Position numbers and translations under genes: made by a program | Notes under the pieces: model-generated | The model's database searches: none | What the model was told of the DNA's origin: nothing | What the model saw: only the letters and a program-made list of their open reading frames with translations | From: PALSA-505 sp035308365 | GTDB taxonomy: Bacteria; Actinomycetota; Actinomycetes; Streptosporangiales; Streptosporangiaceae | Direction: 5' to 3' | Length of the DNA: 64,000 nt | Assembly: GCA_035308365.1 (NCBI GenBank) | Contig: DATGGU010000101.1 | Span: 1-64,000 of the forward strand | In this document: piece by piece, positions 43,159 through 50,644 of the stretch | How positions within the stretch are numbered: position 1 is the first letter of the stretch | Layout of the letters: the number at the start of each line of letters is the position of its first letter

Positions 43159-43485
43159 CTACTCGTGACGTGGCCATACCGGCGGCCTCGGGAGATCACC
43201 CCAGGGCTGACTGAAATCGATGACCTCAACGCAGTCATAACCATCCGGGTCCTGCCGCCAAGTCAGGCACGTCAAGCCGTTAGGTGTCTCGAATGGCAGA
43301 CCGAGGTATCCAGCCTGAGGGTCAAGCCTGATGGAGTACTGTTTCGCGGCACTGTCCGGATTCTCCACGATGAGAGTGATAGCGTCCCGGATCGCCTTGC
43401 CCAGGGTGGGGTGGCAGGCCTTGATCCGCTGGTACTCAGCCAATCCGTCGATATCGCCGTCAGCCCAGAACTTCACGTCCGTCAT
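43159..43485 (-). CDS. Hypothetical protein, possibly RelE/ParE-fold toxin-like
   Basis: 108 residues. The helix pair GLAEYQRIKACHPTLGKAIRD / AITLIVENPDSAAKQYSI followed by strands GYLGLPFET, LTCLTWRQDPDGYDCVEVI resembles the order in RelE/ParE toxins, but I see no diagnostic catalytic residues. A GTG two codons upstream (43491) is also possible; a GATACT box ends 9 bases before the ATG. It lies 77 bases downstream of another small gene in the same direction. Confidence 0.6.
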   Translation of the reverse strand: MTDVKFWADGDIDGLAEYQRIKACHPTLGKAIRDAITLIVENPDSAAKQYSIRLDPQAGYLGLPFETPNGLTCLTWRQDPDGYDCVEVIDFSQPWGDLPRPPVWPRHE

Positions 43486-43562
43486 GCGCACGAGAGTATC
43501 GGTCCGTGTGGCACCGACAGGGAACGAGCATCGGGTACGGGTTCAGCGAGCGTCTCTGTGCC

Positions 43563-43814
43563 TCAGAGTTCCTCGACGTTGACGCATCGCACCTCTGGCC
43601 GGTAGCTCGCCGAGTCTGGGACCATCATTGCAGGGTGCTTGCGCCACAATTGGATGACAGTCTGAGGCAGCCCACGTGTGGAACGCACAAACACCCGCCC
43701 GCCTGCCAGGACCGCGAGATAAGGTTCGCCGGGAGGGAGCTTGGCGACCTGCTCTTCCAAGCTTGCTACCACCTCGGGATCCAGTGCGACGGGTGGGGTG
43801 GTCATGACGGTCAT
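43563..43814 (-). CDS. Hypothetical small protein, possible partner of the downstream gene
   Basis: 83 residues: an N-terminal VALDPEVVASLEEQVAKLPPG helix, a YLAVLAGGRVFVRSTRGLP strand pair and RCVNVEEL at the end. A TACAGT box ends 7 bases before the ATG, so it is probably leaderless. No family recognised. Size, order and spacing relative to the 108-residue gene would fit an antitoxin/toxin pair, which is inference only. Confidence 0.6.
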   Translation of the reverse strand: MTVMTTPPVALDPEVVASLEEQVAKLPPGEPYLAVLAGGRVFVRSTRGLPQTVIQLWRKHPAMMVPDSASYRPEVRCVNVEEL

Positions 43815-43918
43815 GTAGAAAACTGTATCCCACTCTTGATAATACGCATCACAGAGCGGGGACAGAACGGCTGCGGATAGCCCCCAGAAGGTTGTTACCC
43901 CACGTCAGGGAGGTCGCC

Positions 43919-44433
43919 ATGCTCATCGATAACGCTGACGACCGCAGACCCGCAGGCGTGGCCGGCGCTGCCTGCTGTCGGTCGACGACTCCGGCTATGT
44001 CGAGGGGCAATGCCTGCCAGCGGCCAGCGGGCCAGCGGATGCGAAGCAGCTGGCCGACGTGGCTACCATCCTGCTCACCGGTCACGGAGCGGGCTATCCA
44101 CGCCTGGGACGTGGGTACGGCCAGCCGGGCATCACGGTCAAGGGCATCGTCGGCCTGGAGCTGAAGGCGCGCGGGTTCGACGTTGACCTGGAAATCTACC
44201 AAGACAACGACACGTACGACGTGTGCGGCGGAATCGTGGCGACGAATCCAGCCACCTCCACGACGATGAACGTCCGCGTCAGCGATGACGGCGTCATCCT
44301 GTGGGAATACGACCACGAGACGGCGGGCTCCGTCACGTCGGCGGCACGGTATCCCGAGCTGGCCGACTCCATCGTGACGATGGCCGCGCGGGTCATCGCG
44401 ATGTACCCGGCCGTGCCGGGTGACTCGCCATGA
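43919..44433 (+). pseudogene. Hypothetical gene with an apparent -1 frameshift near base 43970
   Basis: An ATG at 43919 with a strong GGGAGG site encodes MLIDNADDRRPAGVAG before the frame becomes Arg/Ser-rich. The neighbouring frame carries protein-like SVDDSGYVEGQCLPAASG, lacks a start codon, and continues to 44433 with ATILLTGHGAGYPRLGRGYG and GIVGLELKARGFDVDLEIYQ. A GTG at 44059 could start a 124-residue product. Either the gene is disrupted, or it is read by frameshifting, or the sequence has an error. No family recognised. Confidence 0.5.
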
Positions 44434-44441
44434 CCCGGCAT

Positions 44442-44481
44442 CCGGGGGGCCGCCCCCCTGGGCAGATACTGCGGGCAAACG
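44442..44481 (-). repeat. GC-hairpin repeat element, inverted copy
   Basis: On the minus strand it reads TTTGCCCGCAGTATCTGCCC followed by a GGGGGG/CCCCCC hairpin, matching the elements at 18701 and 18846. A small GGTGGG/CCCACC hairpin follows at about 44488-44504. Confidence 0.8.
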
Positions 44482-44529
44482 GCGCAGGTGGGTGAAGCCC
44501 ACCAAGCAGTGTTGGCCGCCTCGATCCGG

Positions 44530-45141
44530 TCAGCCCGCTATTTCGGCCAGCGTGCGGACGCCGGCGGCGGTGAGCCTGCCGAGCAGGCCGTTCAGGACGG
44601 CGGCGGTGGCCCGGGCGTCGGCCAGGGCCCGGTGGGTGGGTGAGGTCGGGGCGTTGAAGTAGCTCGCCAGCGTGGCCAGCTTGCAGTCCGCCACCTCGGA
44701 CTCGTCGAGCAGTTGCCGGGCCAGCGTGACCGTGTCGAGGATGGGGAAGTCCGGCCAGGACAGGCCGCAGTCGCCGCACGCGGCCATCAGGAAGCTCATG
44801 TCAAAGGGTGCGTTGTGCGCGGTCAGCACGCCGCTGCTCGCGAATGCCAGGAAGCTCGGCAGGACGGCCTGGATCCGGGGTGCGTGGGCCACCATCGCGT
44901 CGCTGATCCCGGTGAGGTCCGCGATGTGCTCCGGGATGGCGTGCCCTGGGTTGATGAGCGTGCAGAACTCCCCGGTGACCCGGCCGCCGCTGAACCGGAC
45001 CGCACCGATCTCGGTGATCCGCGCCTGGTCGGGCGTCCAGCCGGTGGTCTCCAGGTCGACGATGACGAAATCGGTGTCGGCCAGCGAACGGTTGCCAAGG
45101 AACAGCCCGGCGATGCAGGTGGGCGAACCGAGCACAGGCAT
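44530..45141 (-). CDS. DEDDh 3'-5' exonuclease (DNA polymerase III epsilon-like)
   Basis: 203 residues. Exo I is VIVDLETTG near residue 31, Exo II HNAPFDMSFL near 112, Exo III HRALADARATAA near 170; all four acidic residues and the His are present. It is a stand-alone exonuclease domain that probably trims DNA ends in repair or proofreading. The frame stays open upstream to 45582 through repeat elements; I start at the ATG at 45141 because upstream translation is Pro/Gly-rich repeat sequence. Confidence 0.85.
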   Translation of the reverse strand: MPVLGSPTCIAGLFLGNRSLADTDFVIVDLETTGWTPDQARITEIGAVRFSGGRVTGEFCTLINPGHAIPEHIADLTGISDAMVAHAPRIQAVLPSFLAFASSGVLTAHNAPFDMSFLMAACGDCGLSWPDFPILDTVTLARQLLDESEVADCKLATLASYFNAPTSPTHRALADARATAAVLNGLLGRLTAAGVRTLAEIAG

Positions 45142-45180
45142 GGCCCACGAGACGCGGCCAGGCGTGGTGTCGCCGGGCGC

Positions 45181-45462
45181 GCCCGCCGGGCTTCGCCCGG
45201 CACCGGGGAGCCCTGGGGGTCGCCCCACCGTAAACCGCCAAGCCGACCCCCGCCCCGATCGTGGGGGTCCGGAGGGTCGGCCCCCCGTAAATGGCAAACC
45301 CCAGCCCCGCTCGTGGGGGTCCGGGGGGCTCGGCCCCCCGGGCAAACACTGCGGGCTGCGGCGAAACTGGCCGGAGGACAGCGAGCAGGGTTGGCTGCCC
45401 CGGGGGGTTCCGGGGGGTCGTCCCCCCGGGCTGGCACCGCGGGCGTTGGCGAAGCCGCCCAA
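45181..45462 (-). repeat. Cluster of four GC-hairpin repeat elements upstream of the exonuclease gene
   Basis: Four tandemly placed, partly degenerate copies at about 45204-45240, 45261-45299, 45311-45370 and 45400-45458. The third is nearest to the 18.7-kb copies, with TTTCGCCGCAGCCCGCAGTG on the minus strand before the hairpin. Each has a GGGGG/CCCCC stem. Confidence 0.85.
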
Positions 45463-45641
45463 ACGGCGGCGAGCAGCCCAGGCCGCCTCGCCCCAGCGGA
45501 TCATGCCGCGCCAGATTCTCACGATGACCACGCTACGGCTGGGTACCGACACTCTCTGCGCGGCGCGCCGGAATGTCGGCACCCACTCCTAGCCTCCGCC
45601 GGTAAGGAAATGCGGTCATTCTGTGTCTGAAGGAGGGCGCC
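45463..45641. other. Rest of the gap between the exonuclease gene and the cysteine-pair gene
   Basis: No gene or clear promoter box is visible apart from the GAAGGAGG ribosome site of the following gene. Confidence 0.4.
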
Positions 45642-45884
45642 ATGCTGGCCGACTGCGACCGGTGCGAGCTGCGCGACATCGCGTGCGCCGACTGCGTGAT
45701 CACCGTGCTGCCGGGTGGTCAGGCAGGGATCGGCCCGGACGAGTGGCGGGCACTGCGTGTGCTCGCTGACGCCGGTATGGTGCCGCCGTTGCGGTTCTCC
45801 GACGCACCCGCGCCCGGGCGACGGCAGAGCCTGCATGGGCCGAGTCTGGGCGAACCGGTGGAAACGGTCTTCGCACTTCACTAG
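45642..45884 (+). CDS. Small cysteine-rich conserved protein
   Basis: 80 residues opening MLADCDRCELRDIACADCVI, with four Cys in CxxC-type spacing, then GIGPDEWRALRVLADAGMVPPLRF. A GAAGGAGG site precedes the ATG. From memory, actinobacteria commonly carry such a gene upstream of a secreted NlpC/P60 gene. It may bind zinc or a cluster; function unknown. Confidence 0.75.
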   Translation: MLADCDRCELRDIACADCVITVLPGGQAGIGPDEWRALRVLADAGMVPPLRFSDAPAPGRRQSLHGPSLGEPVETVFALH

Positions 45885-45908
45885 TGTCAGGCCCGAGTGC
45901 GATGCCTA

Positions 45909-45983
45909 GGGTGAGCTGGCCTGGCGCCACGCCGGCGCCAGCCAATGGGCGTGGCTCCCACCGCCAGGCCCGTATGCTCACCC
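45909..45983 (+). promoter_or_regulatory. Three-tier hairpin upstream of the NlpC/P60 gene
   Basis: GGGTGAGC (45909-45916) pairs with GCTCACCC (45976-45983); GGCCTGGCG (45918-45926) with CGCCAGGCC (45962-45970); CCACGCC (45927-45933) with GGCGTGG (45948-45954). The stems stack with asymmetric bulges of 1, 5 and 7 bases. It ends 35 bases before the GTG. It could be a leader RNA, an attenuator or a terminator of the preceding gene; a TATGCT at 45974-45979 inside the outer arm could also be a -10 box. Confidence 0.6.
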
Positions 45984-46018
45984 GGTAGCCGGAGTGGAAG
46001 AAGGAGCGTGTCACGCCA

Positions 46019-47056
46019 GTGGTTACGCGGCCATCTACGAGACCTTTCCTGAGGCGCCGCAGCACCGCCGTCGTCGTGGCAGTGGCCCTGGCCGGCGGGC
46101 TGGTCAGCTACGCGGAAGGCGTGAGCGCCTCGCCCCAGCCGACGATCACCCAGGTGACGGCGCAGGTCCGGAGCCTGACAACGGCAGAGAACAAGGCCAT
46201 CCAGCAGTACGACCTGGTGAACCAGCAGCTTTCCTCGGCCACCGCGAGCCTCAACCAGATCGAGTCCGAGCGGGCCAAGGACCAGGCCCAGTTCAACACC
46301 GCGCGCATGAACATCGCCCAGGTCGCCGCCGCAGCCTACGAAGACGGCAACATGACCTCGATGGTGACCCTGCTGACCGCGGCCGACCCACAGACCGTGC
46401 TCAGCAAGGCCTCGATGCTGGTCCAGCTATCCTCGGCCAGGTACACCGAGATGCGCGCGTTCATCGCGGCCGCCAGGCAGCTCAGCAGTGCCGAGGAACA
46501 GGCGAAGCAGGCCGAGTCGGCGATCGCTGCGCTGCGCAACAAGCGCAAGGCGCAGGCCGCCGCCATCGGCAGGACGCTGCATCAGAAGAAGGCCATCCTG
46601 GCCACGCTCACCGCCCAGCAACAGGCAACGGTCAACGCCCAGGCGTCCGTCGGCTCGGGCGGCACGACCACGGCTCACGACCCCATCCCGGTCAGCGGCG
46701 CGGCGGGCAAGGCGGTCCAGTTCGCATACGCGCAGCTCGGCTGCCCCTATGTCTACGGCGGTACGGGGCCGTGCAACCTCGGCTTCGACTGCTCCGGGCT
46801 TGCCCAGGCCGCCTGGGCCTATGCCGGGGTCGCCATCCCGCGTGACACCTACGAGCAGTGGGCCGCGCTGCCGCACATCCCGCTGTCCGACCTCGAGCCC
46901 GGCGACCTGATCTACTTCAACGGCGAGAGCCACGTCGGTATCTACGTGGGCGGTGGTTACATGATCGACGCCCCGCAACCCGGTATGACCGTGGAGAAGG
47001 TCAGCCTGTCCGAAGCCTGGTACCAGCAAACCGAGGACGGCGCCGCCCGCCCGTAG
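46019..47056 (+). CDS. Secreted NlpC/P60 family peptidoglycan endopeptidase
   Basis: 345 residues. Signal peptide (about 1-38), coiled-coil domain (40-200, rich in Gln/Ala/Ser), and a C-terminal NlpC/P60 domain with catalytic Cys near residue 257 (FDCSGLAQ) and His near 305 (SHVGIYVG). Where many relatives have a third His before AP, this protein has Asp (IDAPQPG). It resembles RipA-like hydrolases that cut D-Glu/m-DAP bonds during cell separation; the coiled coil probably autoinhibits. Start is a GTG with AAGGAG upstream. Confidence 0.92.
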   Translation: MVTRPSTRPFLRRRSTAVVVAVALAGGLVSYAEGVSASPQPTITQVTAQVRSLTTAENKAIQQYDLVNQQLSSATASLNQIESERAKDQAQFNTARMNIAQVAAAAYEDGNMTSMVTLLTAADPQTVLSKASMLVQLSSARYTEMRAFIAAARQLSSAEEQAKQAESAIAALRNKRKAQAAAIGRTLHQKKAILATLTAQQQATVNAQASVGSGGTTTAHDPIPVSGAAGKAVQFAYAQLGCPYVYGGTGPCNLGFDCSGLAQAAWAYAGVAIPRDTYEQWAALPHIPLSDLEPGDLIYFNGESHVGIYVGGGYMIDAPQPGMTVEKVSLSEAWYQQTEDGAARP

Positions 47057-47069
47057 CTGTCATTCGCCG

Positions 47070-47099
47070 AACGTGCCCGGTCTGATGACCGGGCACGTT
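47070..47099. terminator. 13-bp perfect hairpin terminator after the NlpC/P60 gene
   Basis: AACGTGCCCGGTC (47070-47082) pairs with GACCGGGCACGTT (47087-47099) around a TGAT loop, between two convergent genes. Confidence 0.8.
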
Positions 47100-47123
47100 G
47101 CGTTTGGGCGTCCCCGGGGCGGC

Positions 47124-47690
47124 TCAGGGGTGACGGCCTTCGAAGGCGGCCAGCCGGTCAGCCGCAGGGGCCGAGTCGGCTACCTCCACGATCGGGCCGA
47201 AGGCGGCTTCACCATCAGGCCCGCGCATGGCATCGGGCAGAAGCGACTGCAGCCGGGCGAGCAGCTGCCCGGCGAGGCCGGGATCCAGATCGGTAGACTG
47301 CCCGAGCGCCTTGGCCAGATCCCAGCCGTGGGTGAAAATGTCAGCGGCCGCGATCCAGACGCATATCGCGCCCGGCACCTCGCCGAACGGCAGCTGCATC
47401 CCCTTGCTCATGGCGTCCGGCGCGCTGAAGGCGGCAACCACCCGCTGGGCCTGCCGCCTGAAGGCCGCGCTGAAGTCGCCCGCCGTGCAGTCGTGTTCGG
47501 TGTCGCCGGCCGGATAGGAGCCGGTTTCCGCGATCCGCGCGAACGTGGCCGCGCTGCCGATAACGTGATTGATCACGTCCCTGACATTCCAGGACAGGCA
47601 CGGCGTCGGCTGGTCCAGATCGGCGCCGCGGGCCAGATCAAGCACGGCAGCGGTCGAATTGCAGGCTCGCTCGAGAATGTCGGCACTCAC
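47124..47690 (-). CDS. TIGR03086 family DinB-like metal-binding protein
   Basis: 188 residues. The DinB four-helix layout is visible, with metal ligands in CLSWNVRDVINHVIG near residue 31 and DIFTHGWDLAKALGQ near 118. Related to mycothiol-dependent maleylpyruvate isomerase N-terminal domains. Proteins of this family probably use mycothiol; the substrate is unknown. Confidence 0.88.
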   Translation of the reverse strand: MSADILERACNSTAAVLDLARGADLDQPTPCLSWNVRDVINHVIGSAATFARIAETGSYPAGDTEHDCTAGDFSAAFRRQAQRVVAAFSAPDAMSKGMQLPFGEVPGAICVWIAAADIFTHGWDLAKALGQSTDLDPGLAGQLLARLQSLLPDAMRGPDGEAAFGPIVEVADSAPAADRLAAFEGRHP

Positions 47691-47764
47691 GGCTCATCCA
47701 CTCCGGGTAGGTCGGTGCACGGCAGTCACGGACGGCTGGACAATGTCAAGATTCGCCCGGCGTG

Positions 47765-48296
47765 TCAAGGTGGACCGTGGCCTGCCATCACGGTGAGCCG
47801 GGCTGTGCGCTCGGGTGGCAGTCCCCACTTGGGCGGGAACCGGTAGCCGATGGCGGCAGGGGTCTGCCTGTACTCCTGCTTGATCCTGGTGCGGCCGGAT
47901 ACTCCCTGGACGTGAGGGTGCGTTGCGCGGGTGTACTTGGATACCTCGCAGAAGACGTTCTGCCAGTCGATGAGAGTTGGCCAGCGACCCCATGGGTCCT
48001 TGAATTGGGTCTTGAGACCCGGTGTAGATCACGTCGCTGATGAGATATTGCGAAACCCGGTCGGCCGCACGGTAGACGTTGGTGAACTTGTGCCGAGTCA
48101 GTACCGGATCATTCGTCCACGGCGGTGGTTCTCCTGCGGCTCGCCCGTGAAAGATGCGCTGCCGTTCGGCGGCGAACCGCCAGTAGACGTCGAAACATTC
48201 GCTTGCCCGCAGCGTGCGGCTGCCTGCCCGGAACTGTGCTGGGCGTGACGCTTGAACCGATCCTGGCTGGAAGTCCCAAGCGAGCTGTTCCGGCAT
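47765..48296 (-). pseudogene. Decayed gene of the 5-hydroxymethyluracil DNA kinase-like (HMUDK helical domain) family
   Basis: From the ATG at 48296 (AAGG upstream), residues 30-80 read FDVYWRFAAERQRIFHGR and KFTNVYRAADRVSQYLISDV, the helical domain tied to thymine-hypermodification enzymes. Near base 48020 the sense passes to another frame: DPWGRWPTLIDWQNVFCEVS, then a GRTRIKQEYRQTPAAIGYRF segment, to a stop at 47765. About 100-150 residues typical between the two halves are missing. So both ends survive out of frame around an internal deletion. Confidence 0.55.
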
Positions 48297-48362
48297 GGCG
48301 ATGACCTTACCGGCCGCGATCGCCGGGGCGCCCACCGTCACCAGCGGGACGGCGCGGCCGGA

Positions 48363-48716
48363 TCACCCGGTCGTTGCCCGTAGCAGGACGTCGGCCTCGT
48401 GGAGCAGGCGCTGGGCCCGGTCGGTGTGGCCGGCCTGTTCGTACTGGGCGGCGGCGGCTTTGCGGTCGGCGACCTCGGCCTGGACGATGCCGGCCACCTC
48501 GGCTTCGCTGAGGGTGCGGCGCTCGGCTTCGGTGGCGCCGAGGCCGGCGACGCTGCCGGCGATGTGCTGGTGACCACCGGGCGGTGGCGTGACGGCGGTG
48601 GGGACCGCTTCGGCGTTGGCGATCGCGGCCAGGGCCGAGCGCAACGCCGACGCGGCAGCCGTGTCCCGGGCTTTCATGGCGGCGCGCAGTGCTTGCCGCA
48701 GCCGGTCCTGGATCAT
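48363..48716 (-). CDS. GatB/YqeY domain protein
   Basis: 117 residues, all helical. MKARDTAAASALRSALAAIANAE and the later EVAGIVQAEVADRKAAAAQY helices match YqeY proteins, a tRNA amidotransferase-related helical domain of unclear role. The central loop is Pro/Gly-rich. Overlaps the RidA-like gene by ATGA. Confidence 0.85.
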   Translation of the reverse strand: MIQDRLRQALRAAMKARDTAAASALRSALAAIANAEAVPTAVTPPPGGHQHIAGSVAGLGATEAERRTLSEAEVAGIVQAEVADRKAAAAQYEQAGHTDRAQRLLHEADVLLRATTG

Positions 48717-49117
48717 GGCTGGCCGGCCGCCACGGCCACGGCTTCGATCTCGACGAGCTGGTCCGGGTAGCCAAGCACGGCAACCCCGAGCAGCGTGCTT
48801 GGTGGGTCATGATCGCCGAAGGCCCCGGCCACCTCGTCCCAGGCTTTGACCAGGTCATCGCGGCGGGTGCTGGCGACGAACACGGTCGTCTTGATCACGT
48901 CGCGGACGGTGGCGCCGCATTCTGCCAGGGCGATCCGCAGGTTGCCCAGAGCGTGCCGCATCTGGGCGGCTACGTCGCCCGGCGCGACGACCAAACCCTG
49001 CTCGTCGAGCGGGCAGGCCCCGGCGGTGAAGATCAAGGCCGTCCCAGGAGCGGTGGCGGCGTATGCATAGGGCGCGGCCCGGTACAGCCGGGAACTGCGG
49101 ACGAGATTCACGGTCAT
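48713..49117 (-). CDS. RidA/YjgF family protein
   Basis: 134 residues. Typical strands FTAGACPLDEQGLVVAPGDV and QMRHALGNLRIALAECGATV, with VIKTTVFVASTRRDDLVKAW after them. The canonical Arg in the active-site segment appears replaced by a VAVLGYPDQLVEIEA sequence near the end, so deaminase activity on imines is uncertain. Start at the ATG 49117. Co-transcribed with the YqeY gene. Confidence 0.85.
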   Translation of the reverse strand: MTVNLVRSSRLYRAAPYAYAATAPGTALIFTAGACPLDEQGLVVAPGDVAAQMRHALGNLRIALAECGATVRDVIKTTVFVASTRRDDLVKAWDEVAGAFGDHDPPSTLLGVAVLGYPDQLVEIEAVAVAAGQP

Positions 49118-49356
49118 GTCCGCCGAGTCTTTCACCACCGTGGCACCGCTTGCTGGGAATATACGGAGCACCCAGCGTAGCGGCCTGATGATCCTGGCAG
49201 TGGCCGGGCTGCTCGTCTGTTGATCAGCGTGCCGATCGCCCAGGGGGATGTAAGCGCAGACACGGACGACGGCGCCGAAAGTGTTTCGGACGGTGACCCG
49301 GAATCAGCGTGACCGGGCAGGATACGCCGCCGCAGCCCGCTAGGATCGGGCGGCAA

Positions 49357-50484
49357 ATGGGCAACACACTCGTGGTGACCAACGACTTTCCCCCTCGATC
49401 AGGCGGGATCCAGTCGTTTGTGTATGCGCTCGCTTCCCGGCTGCCACCCGGGACCGTGACTGTTTACGCACCGTCCTGGGACGGTGCCGCCGAGTTCGAT
49501 GCCCGGCAGCAGATGCGGGTGATCCGCCATCCCACATCGCTCATGCTGCCGGTCCCGTCGGTGGCCAGGCGCGCCGTGGCCGCGGTCAAAGAGTACGGCT
49601 GCGACAGCGTGCTGTTCGGCGCGGCCGCGCCGCTCGGCCTGCTCGCCCCGGCGCTGCGCCAGGCCGGGGCGAAGCGGCTCGTCGGGATCACCCACGGGCA
49701 TGAGGCCGGCTGGGCCGCCCTGCCGGGCGCGCGTAACCTGCTGCGCCGGATCGGCGACAGCGTCGACGTGCTGACCTACCTGGGCGAGTACTTCCGGGTC
49801 CGGCTGGCGCGCGTCCTGTCCGCGGACGCGGCGGCGCGCATGGTCCGGCTGACACCCGGCGTCGACACCTGGGAGTTCCACCCCGGTGCGGGTGGCGGGG
49901 TGGTCAGGGAGAAGCTCGGCCTGCAAGACCGTCCCGTGGTCGTCTGCGTGTCCAGGCTGGTGCCCCGCAAGGGCCAGGACACGCTCATCCATGCCTGGCC
50001 CATGGTCCTCGGCGCGGTTCCCGGCGCGGTGCTGCTGCTGGTCGGTGACGGCCCCTATGGGAAGTCGCTGAAGAACCTCGCCGAACGGCTCAAGGTGGCG
50101 GGCTCGGTCCGGTTCGCCGGAGCCGTGCCCGGCAAGGACCTGCCCACCTACTACGCGGCCGGTGACGTCTTCGCCATGCCCTGCCGGACCCGCAGGCGGG
50201 GCCTGGACGTCGAGGGCCTGGGCATCGTCTACCTGGAGGCGTCGGCGACCGGGCTGCCGGTCATCGGCGGCGACTCCGGCGGCGCGCCCGACGCCATCCG
50301 CGACGGCGAGTCGGGATACGTCGTGCCCGGGCACAGCGTCACCGACGTGGCCGTCCGGATCATCGACCTGCTCATGGAACCGGCCAAGGCCAAGGCCATG
50401 GGGGAGAAGGGGCAGGCCTGGGTTGAGCGGGAGTGGCGCTGGGACCAGGTAACCGGCCGCCTGTCCCAGCTCCTGCAGATCTGA
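49357..50484 (+). CDS. pimB: GT4 family glycosyltransferase, PimB-like mannosyltransferase
   Basis: 375 residues, GT-B fold. N-terminal VVTNDFPPRSGGIQSFVYAL, the VCVSRLVPRKGQDTLIHAW nucleotide-binding start near residue 196, and the GDP-mannose site EGLGIVYLEASATGLPVIG near 288. It probably adds the second mannose in phosphatidylinositol mannoside synthesis. The fadD gene next door parallels the mycobacterial pimB-fadD15 arrangement. The last 48 bases of the gene are duplicated downstream. Confidence 0.85.
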   Translation: MGNTLVVTNDFPPRSGGIQSFVYALASRLPPGTVTVYAPSWDGAAEFDARQQMRVIRHPTSLMLPVPSVARRAVAAVKEYGCDSVLFGAAAPLGLLAPALRQAGAKRLVGITHGHEAGWAALPGARNLLRRIGDSVDVLTYLGEYFRVRLARVLSADAAARMVRLTPGVDTWEFHPGAGGGVVREKLGLQDRPVVVCVSRLVPRKGQDTLIHAWPMVLGAVPGAVLLLVGDGPYGKSLKNLAERLKVAGSVRFAGAVPGKDLPTYYAAGDVFAMPCRTRRRGLDVEGLGIVYLEASATGLPVIGGDSGGAPDAIRDGESGYVVPGHSVTDVAVRIIDLLMEPAKAKAMGEKGQAWVEREWRWDQVTGRLSQLLQI

Positions 50485-50641
50485 CGTCAGTTCCCGGTGA
50501 CGTTTGGCTGGCGCCGCTTTCGGCCTCGCTCGGAGTACCGCTGGGACCAGGTAACCGGCCGCCTGTCCCAGCTCCTGCAGATCTGACGTCAGTTCCCGAT
50601 GACGTTTGGCTGGCGCCGCTTTCGGCCTCGCTCGGGAGTAC
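50437..50641 (+). repeat. 102-bp tandem duplication over the pimB 3' end
   Basis: Bases 50437-50538, which include the last 16 codons and stop of the glycosyltransferase gene, recur at 50539-50641 with one substitution and one insertion. The duplicate holds the palindrome CTGACGTCAG. The second copy runs up to the stop of the convergent fadD gene. Confidence 0.93.
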
Positions 50642-50644
50642 CGC

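Noticed and set aside
45885..46018. ydaO cyclic di-AMP riboswitch before the NlpC/P60 gene
   Set aside because: The expected conserved loops are not recognisable; the element is reported instead as an unassigned structure.
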